Origin: Echinometra lucunter
Lineage: Eukaryota; Echinodermata; Echinoidea; Camarodonta; Echinometridae
NCBI GenBank assembly: GCA_029962745.1
Contig: CM057162.1
Span: forward strand, 11,316,123-11,380,122
Length of the DNA stretch: 64,000 nucleotides
Direction of reading: 5' to 3'
The stretch's first letter is position 1. Each line of letters starts with the position of its first letter. Made by a program: the position numbers and the translations under genes. The notes below the pieces were generated by a model. The model saw nothing but the letters and a program-made list of their open reading frames with translations. It made no database searches and was not told where the DNA came from. Shown here piece by piece: positions 47,501 to 62,500 of the stretch.

Positions 47501-50500
47501 ACCTGACTCCTTGCAGACGGCTGAAGACTACGATGAGGAAACCGAACTCCGACCCCAAGTCCTGCATGTGAACCTTGACCCGGAGCTCCTCCTCCTCCTC
47601 CGAGAGGTCCACTACTTAGCCCAGGCACCCTTCAACGTCAAGCTCCCTGACGGTGTGAGGGAGCTGTTGAGGCATACCGACGGAGCAACACTACGTACCA
47701 CTGCGGCCCGCTTGGAGACCATTGTGTCCAAGTACAACCAGGCCATGAGGTCTATTGTGGACTTTGAGAGACCCCTGTTTGAGAGGAAGCTTGGTAAAAT
47801 TGACCATGTAAGTTTTCATAGAACTATGGTGTCATTTATCTTTTTGAACCTTGACTACTACATTCTCTATTTTCCATATATGCTTTAGTTCAAGGGCCAC
47901 CTGGCTCCAGTAGGCAACTGATTAAAAGGTTTATTCCATCTGTTCCATTTGAGCTTCATGAAGTATGATATCTAAAAAGCTAAGTCCAATGAATAGCAGT
48001 GCCATGTTCCAATATTGCTCAATGAAATACTTTAAATGCAAAAATATTCACGGTACATTAATTTTCAGGATTTCACTCTATTTTTGGCAAGTGCAAATTC
48101 TAGAATTCGCAACAATATTAGCACGATTTCATAAATCAATATGTATTGCAATATCAAATCAAATCTTGCACTTTTGCAAATAAGTAAGTGTGCACTGCGA
48201 ATTTAAGAACCTGCGAAAAGGTTATTGGGTTGCTCAGCATGAAAATTTGATTTAAAAAAACAAAAACAAAACCCAGTGTTTACAGTACGTGATGGAAAAA
48301 TTCTGTCAATTCCATACTTGTTTAATGTCAAATGATGTACACTGACTGACTGTTTATTACTAACATCGAGACAAAAATAATTGATGTTGCTTGAAGGTTT
48401 CAGTGGAGTTTTTTTTTTCCTCTCTCTGGATTATTTGACTTTGAAACAGAACTTTTGTAGTCACTGTGCTGACAAGTCAGTTTGTAGAAACAAATCTGAG
48501 CATGAGCAGATGAAGGTCATCTGTGATGAAATCTGAAACGCACTGACTCGAATCCTTGATTTGTGCCCATGAATGTCATGTAATTGATGATGCACCAATG
48601 GTGCATACCATGATACCCAGGTGGCTGTATTTTTTCAAAAGAGGAAACAAAGGCTATTCATTCAGAGTAATTTTTCCTAAATGTACAAAAATGGACCCTT
48701 CCATGTTTAAAATATCTATTTTGGGTCATTTACATCATGTGCTAACTAAAAACTGGTCTATATGGCATTTGGTTCTTTCGCATAGCTGTTGGAGCAAGGT
48801 TTGAGTCACTATACATGGAAGACAACGGAGAGCGCCGACTTCATCGAGCTCGCCTCCTCCCTGGTCGGAGCTGACCTTCACCGGACGCTAGCCATCGTCC
48901 AGTCTAATTGCCAGGAGATGGTGGAGATCACACAGAAGTGGTCAAGCGGAGCACTGGACGTCTTTGAGTGCAGGGCAGCAATGATCAGCTACTCAATGGA
49001 CAAATTGCTGGAATGGCAGAGGTAAAGTCAGTTTGTGAAAAAATAAGAAAAAAAACAAAGATGCAATGATACAGACTTCAAGGAAAAAGCGAAGAGAGAA
49101 AACTAATAGTCTCATGTTGATTTTTTACTTGTTTCATTGAGAGAATGATAGGAAGAAAGAAGGAGGATGAGAAAGAGAGAAATAGAACAGTAATATAAAG
49201 AAAAAATGGAGATGGACTATGAGTGGATAACAAGTGGGAACAAGTGAGAAAACGTTAAGAAAGACGAAGAGACAGATAAGAACAGAGAAGAAAGAGAGAG
49301 GGAGAGAGGAGAGAGAAGGATATGGAAAGGATAGATATTGGCAAAGGAAAAGCAAAAATGTGAGGTACAGACTTAATGAAAAAGCAAAGGGAGGAAATTG
49401 ATAATCTGATATTGATGTATTCATTTTATGGAGAAATTTAATTAGCTATACATTTTTTTTTTTTCATTTTTACTTTATTGCTGCATAGGTCCCTGAATGA
49501 AGAAATTGAGAGGTTGATCAAGCCATCCGGTCTACGTATACACTCCCTGCTCCAGAACTCGTTCGAGGTGGTCCAGATCAGTCGGGCTTCGCCAGCCTGG
49601 GAGGAGTACGTGGACCACATAGATGCCCTGGTCCTGGATGGACTCAAACAGACCTGCCTGAAGAGTCTGAGATCCATGCTCAATACACTGGTCCTGGCTA
49701 ACGTGTCAGAGGTAAGGACTAATCAAAACTTTTCAAATATTTGCATTAAATCATTCTTGGGCAATAACGATGAACAAATTTGTTGTGCAAATCAACTGAT
49801 TAGTACAGAGACCAAGACACTTGTGTGTGCCCAGGAGAATGTTCCTAATATAATTTTTTGACTCTTCATGTCAATTGCTGAAGATGTAGTATTAATTGCT
49901 TCATCATTGTACAGGCTGAAAGTGTTATCATGGTGTCGTGAACAGTCATCGGCACACTATACTTCTGGAAAAAAATGTGCATCATATATCATCACATAGC
50001 AGAAGAAGGCTTCACGGTTCACCATTTATTCTTTCTTGGAAATAAGTGTGGTTCTGAAAAGGACCTACTCACTCTCAACGTTTTTTCTAAGGATGGTAAG
50101 AACATGCTTACCGTAACGTCAAGAGTGGTTCCTGAAAAGGACCTACTCACTCTCAACGTTTTTCCTGAGGACGGTAAGAACATGCTTACCGTAACATCAA
50201 GGGTGGGTCCTGAAAAGGACCTACTCACTCTCACCGTTTTTCCTGAGGATGGTAAGAACATGCTTACCGTCACGTCAAGAGTGGGTAGGTCCTTTTCAGG
50301 ACCACATTCATTTCCAAGAAAGAATACATGGTGTATGAAGCCTTCTACTGACATACGTTATACCTACGTGGAAACCTTCAAAAGATATACTGTATGTCAT
50401 CGCATTCCATTGTGCTTTGCAGCTGGCGCAAGCAACAGTGAGTGCTCAAATTGTATTTTCCTAATCAGTAACCTTTGTATAATGCTTGATATCTGTTTCC

Positions 50501-53500
50501 TATGAATCTTCATGTTAGACTGAAGAGCCTAACATCCCTATCCTGACCATACGCATGGAGCTGGTGGAGAACACAGTGACCTTCACCCCTCCCCTTGACC
50601 AGAGCACTGCGGTGACCAGTGTCTTGGAGAATGTCAACCGATGGCTGGAGCAGTTCAGGGCTCGTGGTGCACTGGTCAAGATGCTTAGCCCACTGGCAGA
50701 GGTGAGAGGTCATTCGGACACCATGTTGTGTTTTGTTTAGTGTTAAGGTGCAGTTTTCTCTCAAACCCAGGAAAAAATACTGTTCTGTTAAAGTTCTTTC
50801 TAAATCATGTTTAACAAACCAAATAGATCCAATATAATCCTCAGTTTTTGAAGACCAAGCCCAGAGCAAAGAAAGTGCTGAAACAGTGTAGTGAAATACA
50901 TGCAGTGGGTTCCCCATATTCACTGTAAATGCTTGAAAGCTGATACAACATATCAAACTGCTGTCTATGTTTATCAGTATTTGTTGTAATAATTGTTGTT
51001 CTTTTTAGTTTTTACAGCAGTGTCATTCAAAATATGAATATTTAAGCCATCTCAGTTGCATTATTAAAAAAAATAAGTCTTTTCATGACTTAATTATGCA
51101 TTAATTTGTTTTTTTCTGTGAACAGAGAAAGAATTGTATTGCATTTGTTATAACAGGGTCTCATTCTATGAAATTGCATTTGGATTGTTTGGCAAGGCTG
51201 ATTAATTTGCATTTGATGATAACATGCATTTAATGCATTTACATGACTATTAGCATAATATTCAAGGACCTAGTAATAAAATTCTGTATCAGGAACTTCA
51301 AGGAGACTCCTTTGCTTGAAATTATTTATATTTTATTGACTCTGAAGGCAGTTTCATCAAATATTCTATTAATACTTTGAGACTGATTCTTGTTCTTGAC
51401 AGGGTGGATACAAGGATTACATCAGTGTAGATGATGAGGTCATTGAACTTTGTGAGAAGATTATCAGTCTGGTACGAGAGAACAGTGAAGAGTGCAAGGT
51501 AAGATAAAAACAACAATGACAACAACATCAACAAAGGAAAAGGACCTTAAAGTACATATGATGTATATCTTGAATATATTGAGTCATATTTATTATGATA
51601 GTAAGTGAACTCAAACTAAAAACAATCCCCCTGTACAGATTCCAATTTTTTTTTTCCTTTCACGGTTTTCTTTTTGCAAAATCTCTGAGACAAAATAAAA
51701 GATGATTGACACAAAAAATGTATATGTATATATTTTTGTATTGTACCCATTCTTCAAAAAATGAAAACACCTGCTTGGTCATTTCAAAATATGTGCCTCA
51801 TGGCCATTTTGAGAAAGGTAAAAAAGGCTTCATGCTTTTTTTCAGTAAAAGCTGTAAAATAAACACTATTTTTTTTTTGGGGGGGGGGGCATTATATTAC
51901 TGATTAATTTATTTGAAATTGCTGTCACATGTGAAAATCTTTGTATTTGCAAGTACAAATAACTAATCAGTTTCAATCAGTCCATCACAGTTACCAGCAA
52001 TCAATTTATGTAGATTCTAATTCCACTGACTTGGCCGCAATTTAGATAAACAATCAGGATTGATTCAACTGTGATTAATTTCTCATAGAAACTCTTGGAA
52101 CTCTTTAAGAGTTACACCTTCCTATGGATGCATGACATCAATGAGACTTTCGATGAGTTCCTCCACGGTCGCCTGACCCCTAATCCGCTCCGTGACCCTG
52201 AGAAAATCAGTCCGTCTGCACGCTTGAGGTCCGCTGCCTCGGAGCGGTCGGTCAAGTCTGCACACAGTGGCAGGTGAGGAGAACAATTTAGACTGAAAAC
52301 CAAGTATTTCTTAGGATTAATCAGTAGTTGGCTGTAGCACATTAAACAGATAAATGTAACTTTTATAGTAGAAAAAATTCTAATATAATTAAACTAGTTT
52401 GAATCTGCTTTCTTCTTCAAAGGCTCATATTTTTTGCAGTTTCTGTTTCGTCCACCTAAAGTTAAGTGTTGAAAGATGAGTGTCTGAAGATTCTACAGTT
52501 TTATAACCCTCCTATAGAATTTATGTTGTATGGATTTAATTGTGCATTTACATCTCTGTTTACATTTTATGACAGGATGATAATGATTTGCTTGGAGGTC
52601 GAAAAAATAAAGTTGGACCTACAATTTCAAGTGTTATGTATAGGACTATCCAGTCTCTCTCGCTCTCTCTCTCTCTCTCTTTCTGTTTTGAAAAACCTAC
52701 AAATAAACAAAGAAACTTACTTCTCCCATTTCCAGAGCAAGCTCGGCATCTAACTACAGCATCAGTCATACCGGAGCTATGGGAACGGCTGAGAAAGCAT
52801 TCCTTACGCCCAAGGATGAAGACGAGGAGGTTGATGTACCTTCCCTTGATCTGTTTGACAGCGAGATTGACATCTACAGGGTAAGACAAAAATACACATT
52901 TAGAGCCAGTTGCAGTTTTGTTTAAGTCTGTACTGCAGTATTGATACACTTTAGTAAGGTTAGATTTCATGATAACATTCACTACTTCTTTGGATAACCG
53001 ATGGCATGCTCATACATGTTGACCATTGGTAGGGACGTTTTGAAAGCAACATACTTGTATTACATTTTAAAGATAGTGTATAGTTTTGGAAATCTAAAAG
53101 AAGTAACTTTCACTATTTGAATTCATTGCTGGATGATTTGAAAGATTTTATTCTAAAACTATTATGATGTGAAAGATATTACACAAAAGCTCATTTAAGT
53201 GAGTGTATTTGGCAATCATTATGTCAAAACTTAGATTTTGGGTCCCAGGAAACGATGTTGATGTGCATCACACAGTGCTTACACACATGTAAAAACCAAT
53301 GGGAATTTACTGTGCGATTACATACTTGCCAACCATCCCGATTTTGGCGGAATCATCCCGATTTTTTATTGCCAATTCCGCATTACGAATATTAACCCCA
53401 TAATTCCGATTTTCATTAATTTTTACATTGATAATATTGAAAAAACGGCTGGAGCGAAGGTTAGACCTAAATGAAGCTTGCGGACATCTGGATATCGCGA

Positions 53501-56500
53501 TATCCCAAATAGCGTTACTTTTCCTTCAACTGAACACATTCTTGCACGTAATTTATCACTTTGCCTTTCTCACATGGCGCGCACATTGCATAAGCGCGTG
53601 CAAACACAGCTAGAGCGGCAACACGTGCAAATTAATGCTAGCTGCGACATCGCGAGTACTGATTATCGCGCTGCTACCTCGAGCAATGTTCGTGCAGGCT
53701 CCACTCGATTCCACTACCGCTACGCTTCGGGGAGGTGGAGCGTAGTGCAGTAGAACGGAGCTGCACGAACACCGCTCGTGCTACGGCCGTAGGTTACCGC
53801 GCTGCATGCATAATCGTGTGCAAGCCGAGCGTCAGATGTAGCTTAACGATCGACGGACTAATACTAGGATATAATTTTCCGTGGAATTTCGAAGCCAATT
53901 TTGAAATTTAGTGTGTGGAAAGTGGATACCAATGCATCGTTTTGGATTGTGAATGGGACTGATTCCGATCGTAATACAGACAGTGCAGTGGGCATGGTGG
54001 GCAGTACAACTACAACACAGACAGTGACTGACTGAGTCACGAGTGAGTACCGTACCGGTGCATTTGCAATTGCATAACTTCAATTGCAATTGCATAACAA
54101 CTGTGATGGAAATACATGTTTTTTTAAGTTAAAAAATTTGGTACAATTTCATGAAATGAATCCTATTGATTTTCCTGTTTCATGCTTCATGAAACTGGGA
54201 CAAAATCAAGGTTTTCTTTTTCTTTGTGGGCAGGTAAAAGGCACTTCAAAAGTGAAGGAAAACCCCCATTTCATATTAAAAAATTTCAAAAATTTCTAAC
54301 CATGGCAGGGGGTACCCCCACACCCTTCCCCCGCAAAATGTCACGCGCTCGTTAGTTACTCTGAAAAATGGATTCTTCTTTTTTTTTTTCTAAGGTTGGC
54401 AAGTATGCGATTAGCACAACGAAGCACTGTGAATGTTGTGAGGAGAGTCGTCATAGCGTACGGCAGAGTATAAACGTATTCTATGAATGGAATATCACAC
54501 GATTTCACACGTACTATCTTGTTATGCAAAGTGAACAATGTGAAACTATTTAGTGAGTTTCATGCCAATTCTCTTTCTGCTAACAAAACTATACATGGGC
54601 TTTACTCATTTCATTCTATTAACATTTAGTCTGCCCGAGATGAGATCATAGCAGTGGTAGACCAACGTGATGTTGGCTGGATCCGATGTGACCTGGAACC
54701 AATCAAACAGGTTCTTACAACCTATGCCAGTAGATGGATGTGGACCTTCACCAAGTACCTGTCAGATCAGGTAAATTTTTTTCCAAAATGATGTCACTTT
54801 AAGGCAATGCGCATGCGTCGTCATCTCCCTTTTCGATTACCAGAATCAAGACTGCGTCCACCTAGATTTTCTTGTTGTCCTAAAATCCAAGATGCCGTGC
54901 TCACTTATATATAATTTATTTATGCCTAGTGACATCATTCGTTCATGGCTTGTTGCCGTATTGTGAACTGAAATCTGAAAGGTTCTATCTGTTGTGAAAG
55001 GGGCAATACCATGGTTACTCTCATTACATTTGGAGAAATATTGAGTTACCCCTTAACCCATTCATGACAGGAATTATTTAAAGCCTAATTTGATCAGCTT
55101 TTATTCTTCAAATTGGCAACATCAATCTTTATTGCTACATTTTTCTTATAAAATGTCATGTATCTGGAATGAATATAAATTGACAGAAATTATGATGAGA
55201 AGTCAAAAAGTTGCGGATTTGCAGGGGAAAATGGTGATTTTAAACTCTCTATCACATTGCCAATTTAAGGATTTTAATGCTTATTTTCCTTTAAAAAAAT
55301 TTCAGCATCAAACAACGAATATTGACGCAACCAAAATGGGCACTGTTTGTGTAGAATTTTTTGCTCTTTCTGCTCATGTATTTGGTATGATTTTTAGGGC
55401 TTTGCATCAAAAGATATTAGACCAAACCACAAAATGTGGACCTCTGTCATGAATGGGTTAATCTCATTACATTTGGAGAGATATTGAGTTACCCCTTAAT
55501 ATCCTGTTCTCTGACTACAGATGTTTAAAGGTGAATGAGTTTTATTCACAACACTGCACATATATGTATATATTAGAGTAGTAAATGCAGCATCAAAACT
55601 CAATCACCACAATCTTGTCTTCTTGTCTGTAATAGGTGACTGCATTACTCCTGGATCTAGACTTCTTTCTGAAGCGCATTGAGCCTGAGATAGAGAGTAT
55701 CACCGGAGAGGAAAGGGATACCGCCTCCTTCATGAAGATGATGCGCATATTCAATGAGGTAGGTAGATTCATGTAGTCCTCTCTTTCCAAAACCTTTCTT
55801 GATTCTGATTTGAGTCATTATGACATGCAATTTCTGGATAAGGTATATGTTTATTGGCTTGCCTACTGTAGTATTTCAGGACCAGAAAATTTGGTATCCT
55901 TGAAAACTTTGCACAGTCAAATGCAGTCCAGTTATCATGATGAAAGTTTCATGCTATCCATTGATTGAATGATAGCACTAAAATTGTGTAACAGTACCTG
56001 AAGGGTTGGTGTGGGAATAGCCATTATCAATAACACATGAAAGTTCTGGTTTTACATTTAAATGCATACATAGTTCCACTCAGTGGTAGGTTTATCTTAA
56101 AACTAAGCTTAACCCATTGCACACTAAGCCATAGATTCCTTGGAGTAGGGTCTATGGAAAATGTGTGTTGTACTGAAATCATATCGTTAAAAAGAAGACA
56201 GTTCAAAGAAGAGGGCAACAATTCTGCCACCTGCACCACTTGAGAGAACCTGGGGTCTGCTTCATAAAACTTGTTATCAATAACAAATTGCAATAACTGT
56301 TATAAGCTACTGAAATCCTTAAATATAATTGGCTGAGAGCAAATTTGTCATAGTAATGTGGCGGTTGTTACTGGTAACAAGTTTTATGAAATAGGGCCCT
56401 GGTCCTCAAGATCTTGAACTCATGCTAACCCATGTTTGTTCTTGATGCTCTACGTAGGTCTCGGCCAAGCAGCAGGAGATGGATGGTCAGTTCACCGCCA

Positions 56501-59500
56501 TGAACAGAACGGTCTTGCTCCTCAAGAAGTATGGCCAGGCTCTGCCCCAGAAGACCAAGGCCCTCTACGATGCAGCACCGGGCCGTTGGAACAATCTCAA
56601 GACCAAGGTCTCCCTGGCCAAACAGAGACTTGGACCTAGGATCCAGGAAGAATCCGCCAGTATTACAAAGGTAAGTTAAGATTTGTATGTTTCACCTTTG
56701 CAGAAAAGGCCTGTATCATTATCCCATAATAGCCTTTTGAATTAACAATACATTTTAGTAACATATTTACAAGTACATATGATATGGAACGGATATGGGA
56801 TAGGTAAAAAGCAATAGAAGAAATACAGGCTCATATAATGCTATGCTTCTTATCTACTAGTATTTTTTATAGGGTCTTGCTAAGCTTGGTGAACAAGTGG
56901 AGATATTAGACTCTTCACTCCCTGTCTCAAGAGGTCTATACCTGGTAGTGTTCTTTGACCATTATGAGAGTTTTGATAGATGTTTCTTCTCTCTCTCTTT
57001 CTCTCATGGATAAAAAATAAACCATTTCAATACAGATATACATTTTATTGATTCTTTTAGCTCTTTGAAGGATCTTGCTGAGTTTGGTGAGAGAGTGGAT
57101 GCTCTAAATTCTGCACTGTCTGAATCCAAGGTTTATACCTTGGAGATTTTCGTTGACAATTATGATGGTTTTGATAGATATTTCTTCTCTCTCTCTCTGA
57201 TAAAACATAAACCATTTACAAACATTACATTTTACTGATTCTCTTATCTCTTTGAAGGATCTGGCTGAGTTTGGTGAGAGAGTGGAAGCTTTGAATTCTG
57301 CACTATCTGAATCTGAGGTGTATACCTGGGAGTGTTTCCTTGACGATGCCTTCTCAGAAATTGACAAGTTTCAAAGGAAGCTGGAAGAACTGGACAATGA
57401 GGCTCAGGTAAAACATGCAGTGCAGATTTGTTTATTTCTATTTTTTCTTATTTTTGTATATTTTTCTAGTTTTATTTACACAGGGGAAGATTGTCAGTTG
57501 CAAAACTGCTTTCCACAGTGGCCCTGTCAGCTTACAGTTAATACATGATTAGTTTAAAAATTACAGAAAATCAATCCATTGTAGAAATTAAGTGCTGGAA
57601 ATCTATCTGTGTACATATTGATTTGAATAAACTGAAAATAATCTATCAGAATGAAGAGGAGTTGAAAGACTTTTTGAACAAAAATTTACAAATGGTATTG
57701 AGATTCAAAGTAATATATTTCATTTTCATGCAGGAAGCTGCACCTACAAATATCACTGTTTTTAAGATTATGAAGGCATTGAGAGACATTTTATTGGAAA
57801 TGTTTGATATTACATTGAGATGATAAATGTGTTACTTTTTGATGACTGTGAGGAGCTGATGAATAGCATCACATATAGGTAGTTTCTTGTGAAGTGTTAG
57901 TTCCTAGTAAGATGATTTATATGAATATTTAAACAATTTACATCATTTCCTTATAATAATGCCATGGACAGCTACTGTATTATTTCATCCAGTGAGGTAA
58001 AAATTGCATGTTTAATAGAGAATGTGATATCAGATGAGCTTGCACACTATTCATTTTATTGTTCAAAAATGTGCTTCTTATGTGATAACAGTTTCTTTTA
58101 TTTTGCACCGAAGCCGCACAAACATATCAGCTACATGTATTGGCCATGTCTGATGGACTTTTCTTTGCATGATTGTTTTGTTTATTTTCGCAGTTTGTTT
58201 TCCATACTTTATTGTTGAAATTTTGCTTAGAGCTTTTAGAATTATTGTGTCTGCTTTGCTTTGAAAAAAAAAAAGAACAGATGAATATGGTAGTGTTGCT
58301 GGAAAATATGCTGTAGTACTATGGAAATTTGTATTCAATCTGTGATGAAAATTTTATGCATAAAATTCTGCATCTTGAATGAATTGATTTATGGGGCAGG
58401 GCCTATTTCTATATTTAAAGCAAAAACTTGTTACTTTGAAATTACAGTCAATAATCCAGACTTGATTGGCTCAGCCTGCACCTCAGTTGTTGTATCTTAT
58501 GTACTTTTTGTAATAGATTTCAATTTATTGTTTGCTTCACCCTCTAGAAAATTGGGTGGCCATTGAATGTCTTGGTTTTAATGCATCCTACATGATAGTA
58601 AAAAATGAATGTATATTATCAGCTGTTCCAAATTAAATGTTATATTCATTCACTTCGCCAGCACTAAGCAAGAAATATAAACTTTACTTCTTTCATAATA
58701 AAAAATACTTTCCATTTTATGGTGCAGAATCTCTTTTATGTGCTTTAATACCATGTATATGCATCTGCATGGTTGATGAAAAAAAAAATATGTAGCCAGA
58801 CTTGAAAGTGAAGATTTATATTATATTGACTGGCCTTGAGGGGAATATCGAAAATGTTGCCCGCAAAATGAATCATATTGTCCCGAGTCGAAGACGAGGG
58901 CAATATGGATCTTTTAAGGGCAACATTTTCGATATTCCCCGAAAGTAGAGCCAGTCAATATAATTATTATTACCTACAGCTATAGGATGATGCAAAATTC
59001 AAGCCTATCATTTTGTAGCAATGACAAACATGTCTGCTAATTGCCTGTCCGTCCCTCTGATTGCAGCTTATTCAGGCAGGTATGTAAACCTGGCTAAGCG
59101 ATTGTGACGTAAATGGTTACCTGGCGTATTCATTGTTTTTAACCTCTATCGCGTACATCCCCCACTGCGCGTTTGCACTTTGCTAAATGCGCGCTTATAC
59201 AAGAAAGGTGGAATATGGATATTATGGACCGATAATTTAGTACACAGGCGCAATAGGAAAATGACAAATTTCGCGGAGGAGGGGAATATGAATATTATTA
59301 CCCTAGTCATGCAGCTGAGCCCTGGCTGAACCATTGTGACGTATTTTGTGTTGAGTGAATCAATTAGACAGACAAAATACGCGCTTATATCTTGTCTCCA
59401 AAATGCCTCATTCAGGTAATAATGCATTTTATTCATCCCAACTTAGCTTTGTGACCCTTGTCTTGTCCATTTGCTTTTTCCTTATTTCCCTGCTTTACAA

Positions 59501-62500
59501 TTTTTGCTGTTCTTTATGTCATGTAGGACCTGATTGAGCTTCAAGATCTCTTAGAGACAGCTGTAGTGAATTTCACCATCTTGCCAGAGTAAGTTGTTAA
59601 TATCTTCTCTGAAAAATATCATAGATTTAGGGAATTGACTTTCAGAAGTGTTAAGAACATGCCGGAATTGTAATGGACACTGCTTGCCTTTTTGCAAGAA
59701 AACCTTAGATAGAATCCAATTACAGTCAGACCTGTCTCAGTGCCATCTCTCTATAGCAGCCACCTCCCTACAGTAATGCCCACTGAAATTGGCTGCCATG
59801 GAGATAAATTATGTGTTTAAGAACCTCTTTTGATAGCAGCCACCAGTCCACAAAGGCCACACTTTTTGTTTCTGTTAGATGGCCACTATAGGAAGGTTTC
59901 ACTGTAGGTTTAATGCATGTGTTTACCTTGATTTTCTGCCTACTCCATTCTTAAAGAAAATGTTGTTTTGTTAGATACAGTCATTAGCTTCACATTCTCC
60001 ATGAGGTGCAGGACACTGTAAGAACCTTATAGAAACATCAGCAGCAGGAGGAAGCAGGAAGAAGCATGATAATGAAATACAGTAAAACCTGTCTATAATG
60101 GCCACCAAGGGAAACAGATAAAGTGGCCACTGCAAACAGGTGGCTGCTAAAGGCAGGTTCCATAACACATATTTCTTCTTGGAAGGAGACTATTAAAGTG
60201 ACCACTATAGATAAAGTGGCCTTGATGAATAGGTGGCAACTAAGACAGATTTGACTGTACCCATAATTCAGATATCTTTTTGTTTTGCTCATTTCTGCTT
60301 CAGTGCAAAAAATGTCATTTCACTGTCTTTTGCCACAGGTGCCGACATGAGCTACACAACCTGCATGAGGTCTGGGACACCGTTCGGACATTACAGGAAC
60401 AGCAACAGGAATGGAAGCAGGAGAGATGGCAAAGCATGAACACCAAGTACCTCAGAGAAGCTACCAATGATCAGCTGACGACTGTGAAGACACTACCTGA
60501 CGAGACACACAGCTGGGACGTTACACGAGGACTAGAAGAATCTATCCTTGTCATACAGGTGAGATACATCTTTTTGTTTCCTTTTGAAGATTAAAATCAG
60601 AAGTATGTATTCCATTTAGATGTACTCCCATCTTCATTTGTCAGAAGTGTATGGTTAGATTTAGGTGTAGGGTTAGGGTTAGGTATCTTGGCTGGTCTGG
60701 TAGTTTAAGATGAAAATCTGAATTTTGATAGTGTAGGGTGCAATGTTTTAATGTTTATATGAACATTCTGCACACTCGCCTCCTTTTCGCGCATTGTACA
60801 TAGTCGTCATCCCAGTATAGAATCAGGTGTGAGCTGGGATTATCTCAACAAGTAAACAAGGATTTAAGCTGTTGAGCAATAAAGGATTGAGCATGTGTCA
60901 TATAGTCCGAATTTTAGCACGGATGGTATCAAGCAAATGAGGAATACAGATATCTCACCTTTCTAACAGAAGTATTGAATATTTGATTCACAGGCTTGTC
61001 TTCCACTGATCGAGGATCTCAGCAACCCAGCCATGAGGACTAGACACTGGAAGCAGCTAGTACGGGTCACTGGGGGCGCCCTTGTCATCGACAATGAAAG
61101 CCTCATCAACATGACCTTTGGACAACTGCTTCAGCTTGGCCTTCAGAGTAAGTTGCATGTTCCCAAAGACCGGTGTTATTTTCATTCTTTCTCTTTTCTT
61201 ATGCAAGATCCTCAAATTTTGTCAGTATTTCTAAAATCTGAGAAAAGCGATAGGAAATAGATGATTAAATTTGTATTTTCATTCTGTGGATTAATGATCT
61301 TTTATCTTAGGGAATACCAGTATGAACTTTCTGTTAAGAGATAATTCACTTTTATGATTTTTCAATAAATGAGAAATACACTTTCCTGTGTATGATAAAT
61401 TATCTTCAAATGGATGATGTCTTCCATCAATGTCTGAATGGGCATAGTTTTTGCAGTCATCAATGACTGATTATGTGTCCAAAGATGTTAATACCAGGTA
61501 CATAATAACCTCTTTATAATCACTTCATGTTTCCAATCTGTTGGGAAAGATTGATGAATATTTTGATGAAATAAAAAATAAAAGATTTGAATCTTCAGAG
61601 TAAACATTGATTCCATGTTAAACACATGAAATCGATTTCAAGTGTCATTTTTAAAAATACTTTTCTTTCAGAAATGTACCTAATTTTCCTATATATCCTT
61701 TCAGACCACGTAGACGAAGTAAGAGCCATCGTCCAGAGAGCAGTCAAGGATGTCACCATAGAGAGCGCCCTCAAGACATATGAAGAGATCTGGCTCAGCA
61801 AACTATTTGACCTTCGACCTCATGTTCGTTGCGTCGTAGGGGGGACCAGTGAGAAGAATGATAAAGATGTAAGTACTTTTTCATGATGGAGCAGAATTTA
61901 GCCTCAGCTTTATTCCATTGGACCCCCCCTCCCCCCCACCCCATCTGTAAAGTACATGTAGGTGTTCAGTCTGCTTGCTATATGAGTGGTGTGGGAAGGC
62001 ATTGGCAGTATTCTTTGGAAAATTCACCTGTTGACCGAGTTATTTTCTGTCCAGTTTGGTCTTATATTTTTTTTGACAGGAACAAATATGCAAAGCTAGT
62101 ACAGTCAAACCTCTCTCAGCGGCCACCTCTCTTTAGCAGCCATCACCCTATAGTGCCTATTGAAATTGGCTCCCATGGAGATATATTATGTTTTGAAGAA
62201 CTTGTCTATAGCAGCCACCTATCTTTAACCCATTTGTGACAGAGGTCCACATTTTGTGGTTTGGCCTAATATCTCTTGATGCAAAGCCCTAAAAATCATA
62301 CCAAATACATGAGCAGAAAGAGCACAAAATTCTACACAAACTGTGCCCATTTTGGTTGCTTCAATATTCGTTGTTTGATGCTAAAATTTTTTTAAAGGAA
62401 AATAATCATTTAAATCCTTAAATTGGCAATGTGATAGAAAGTTTAAAATCAGCATTTTCCCCTGCAAATTGGCAACTTTTTGACTTCTCATCATACATTC

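Noticed and set aside
50019..50505. Protein gene from the long frames on both strands
   Set aside because: The frames are produced by three 78-bp repeats in a foldback element and have no start, splice or family support.
55090..55452. Protein coding in the 120-residue frame
   Set aside because: It lies wholly within the TTAA-bounded MITE, and the second copy (62225-62640) does not preserve the frame.
60655..60685. Telomere-like GGTTAG repeats
   Set aside because: Only two or three imperfect units; far too short to mean anything.
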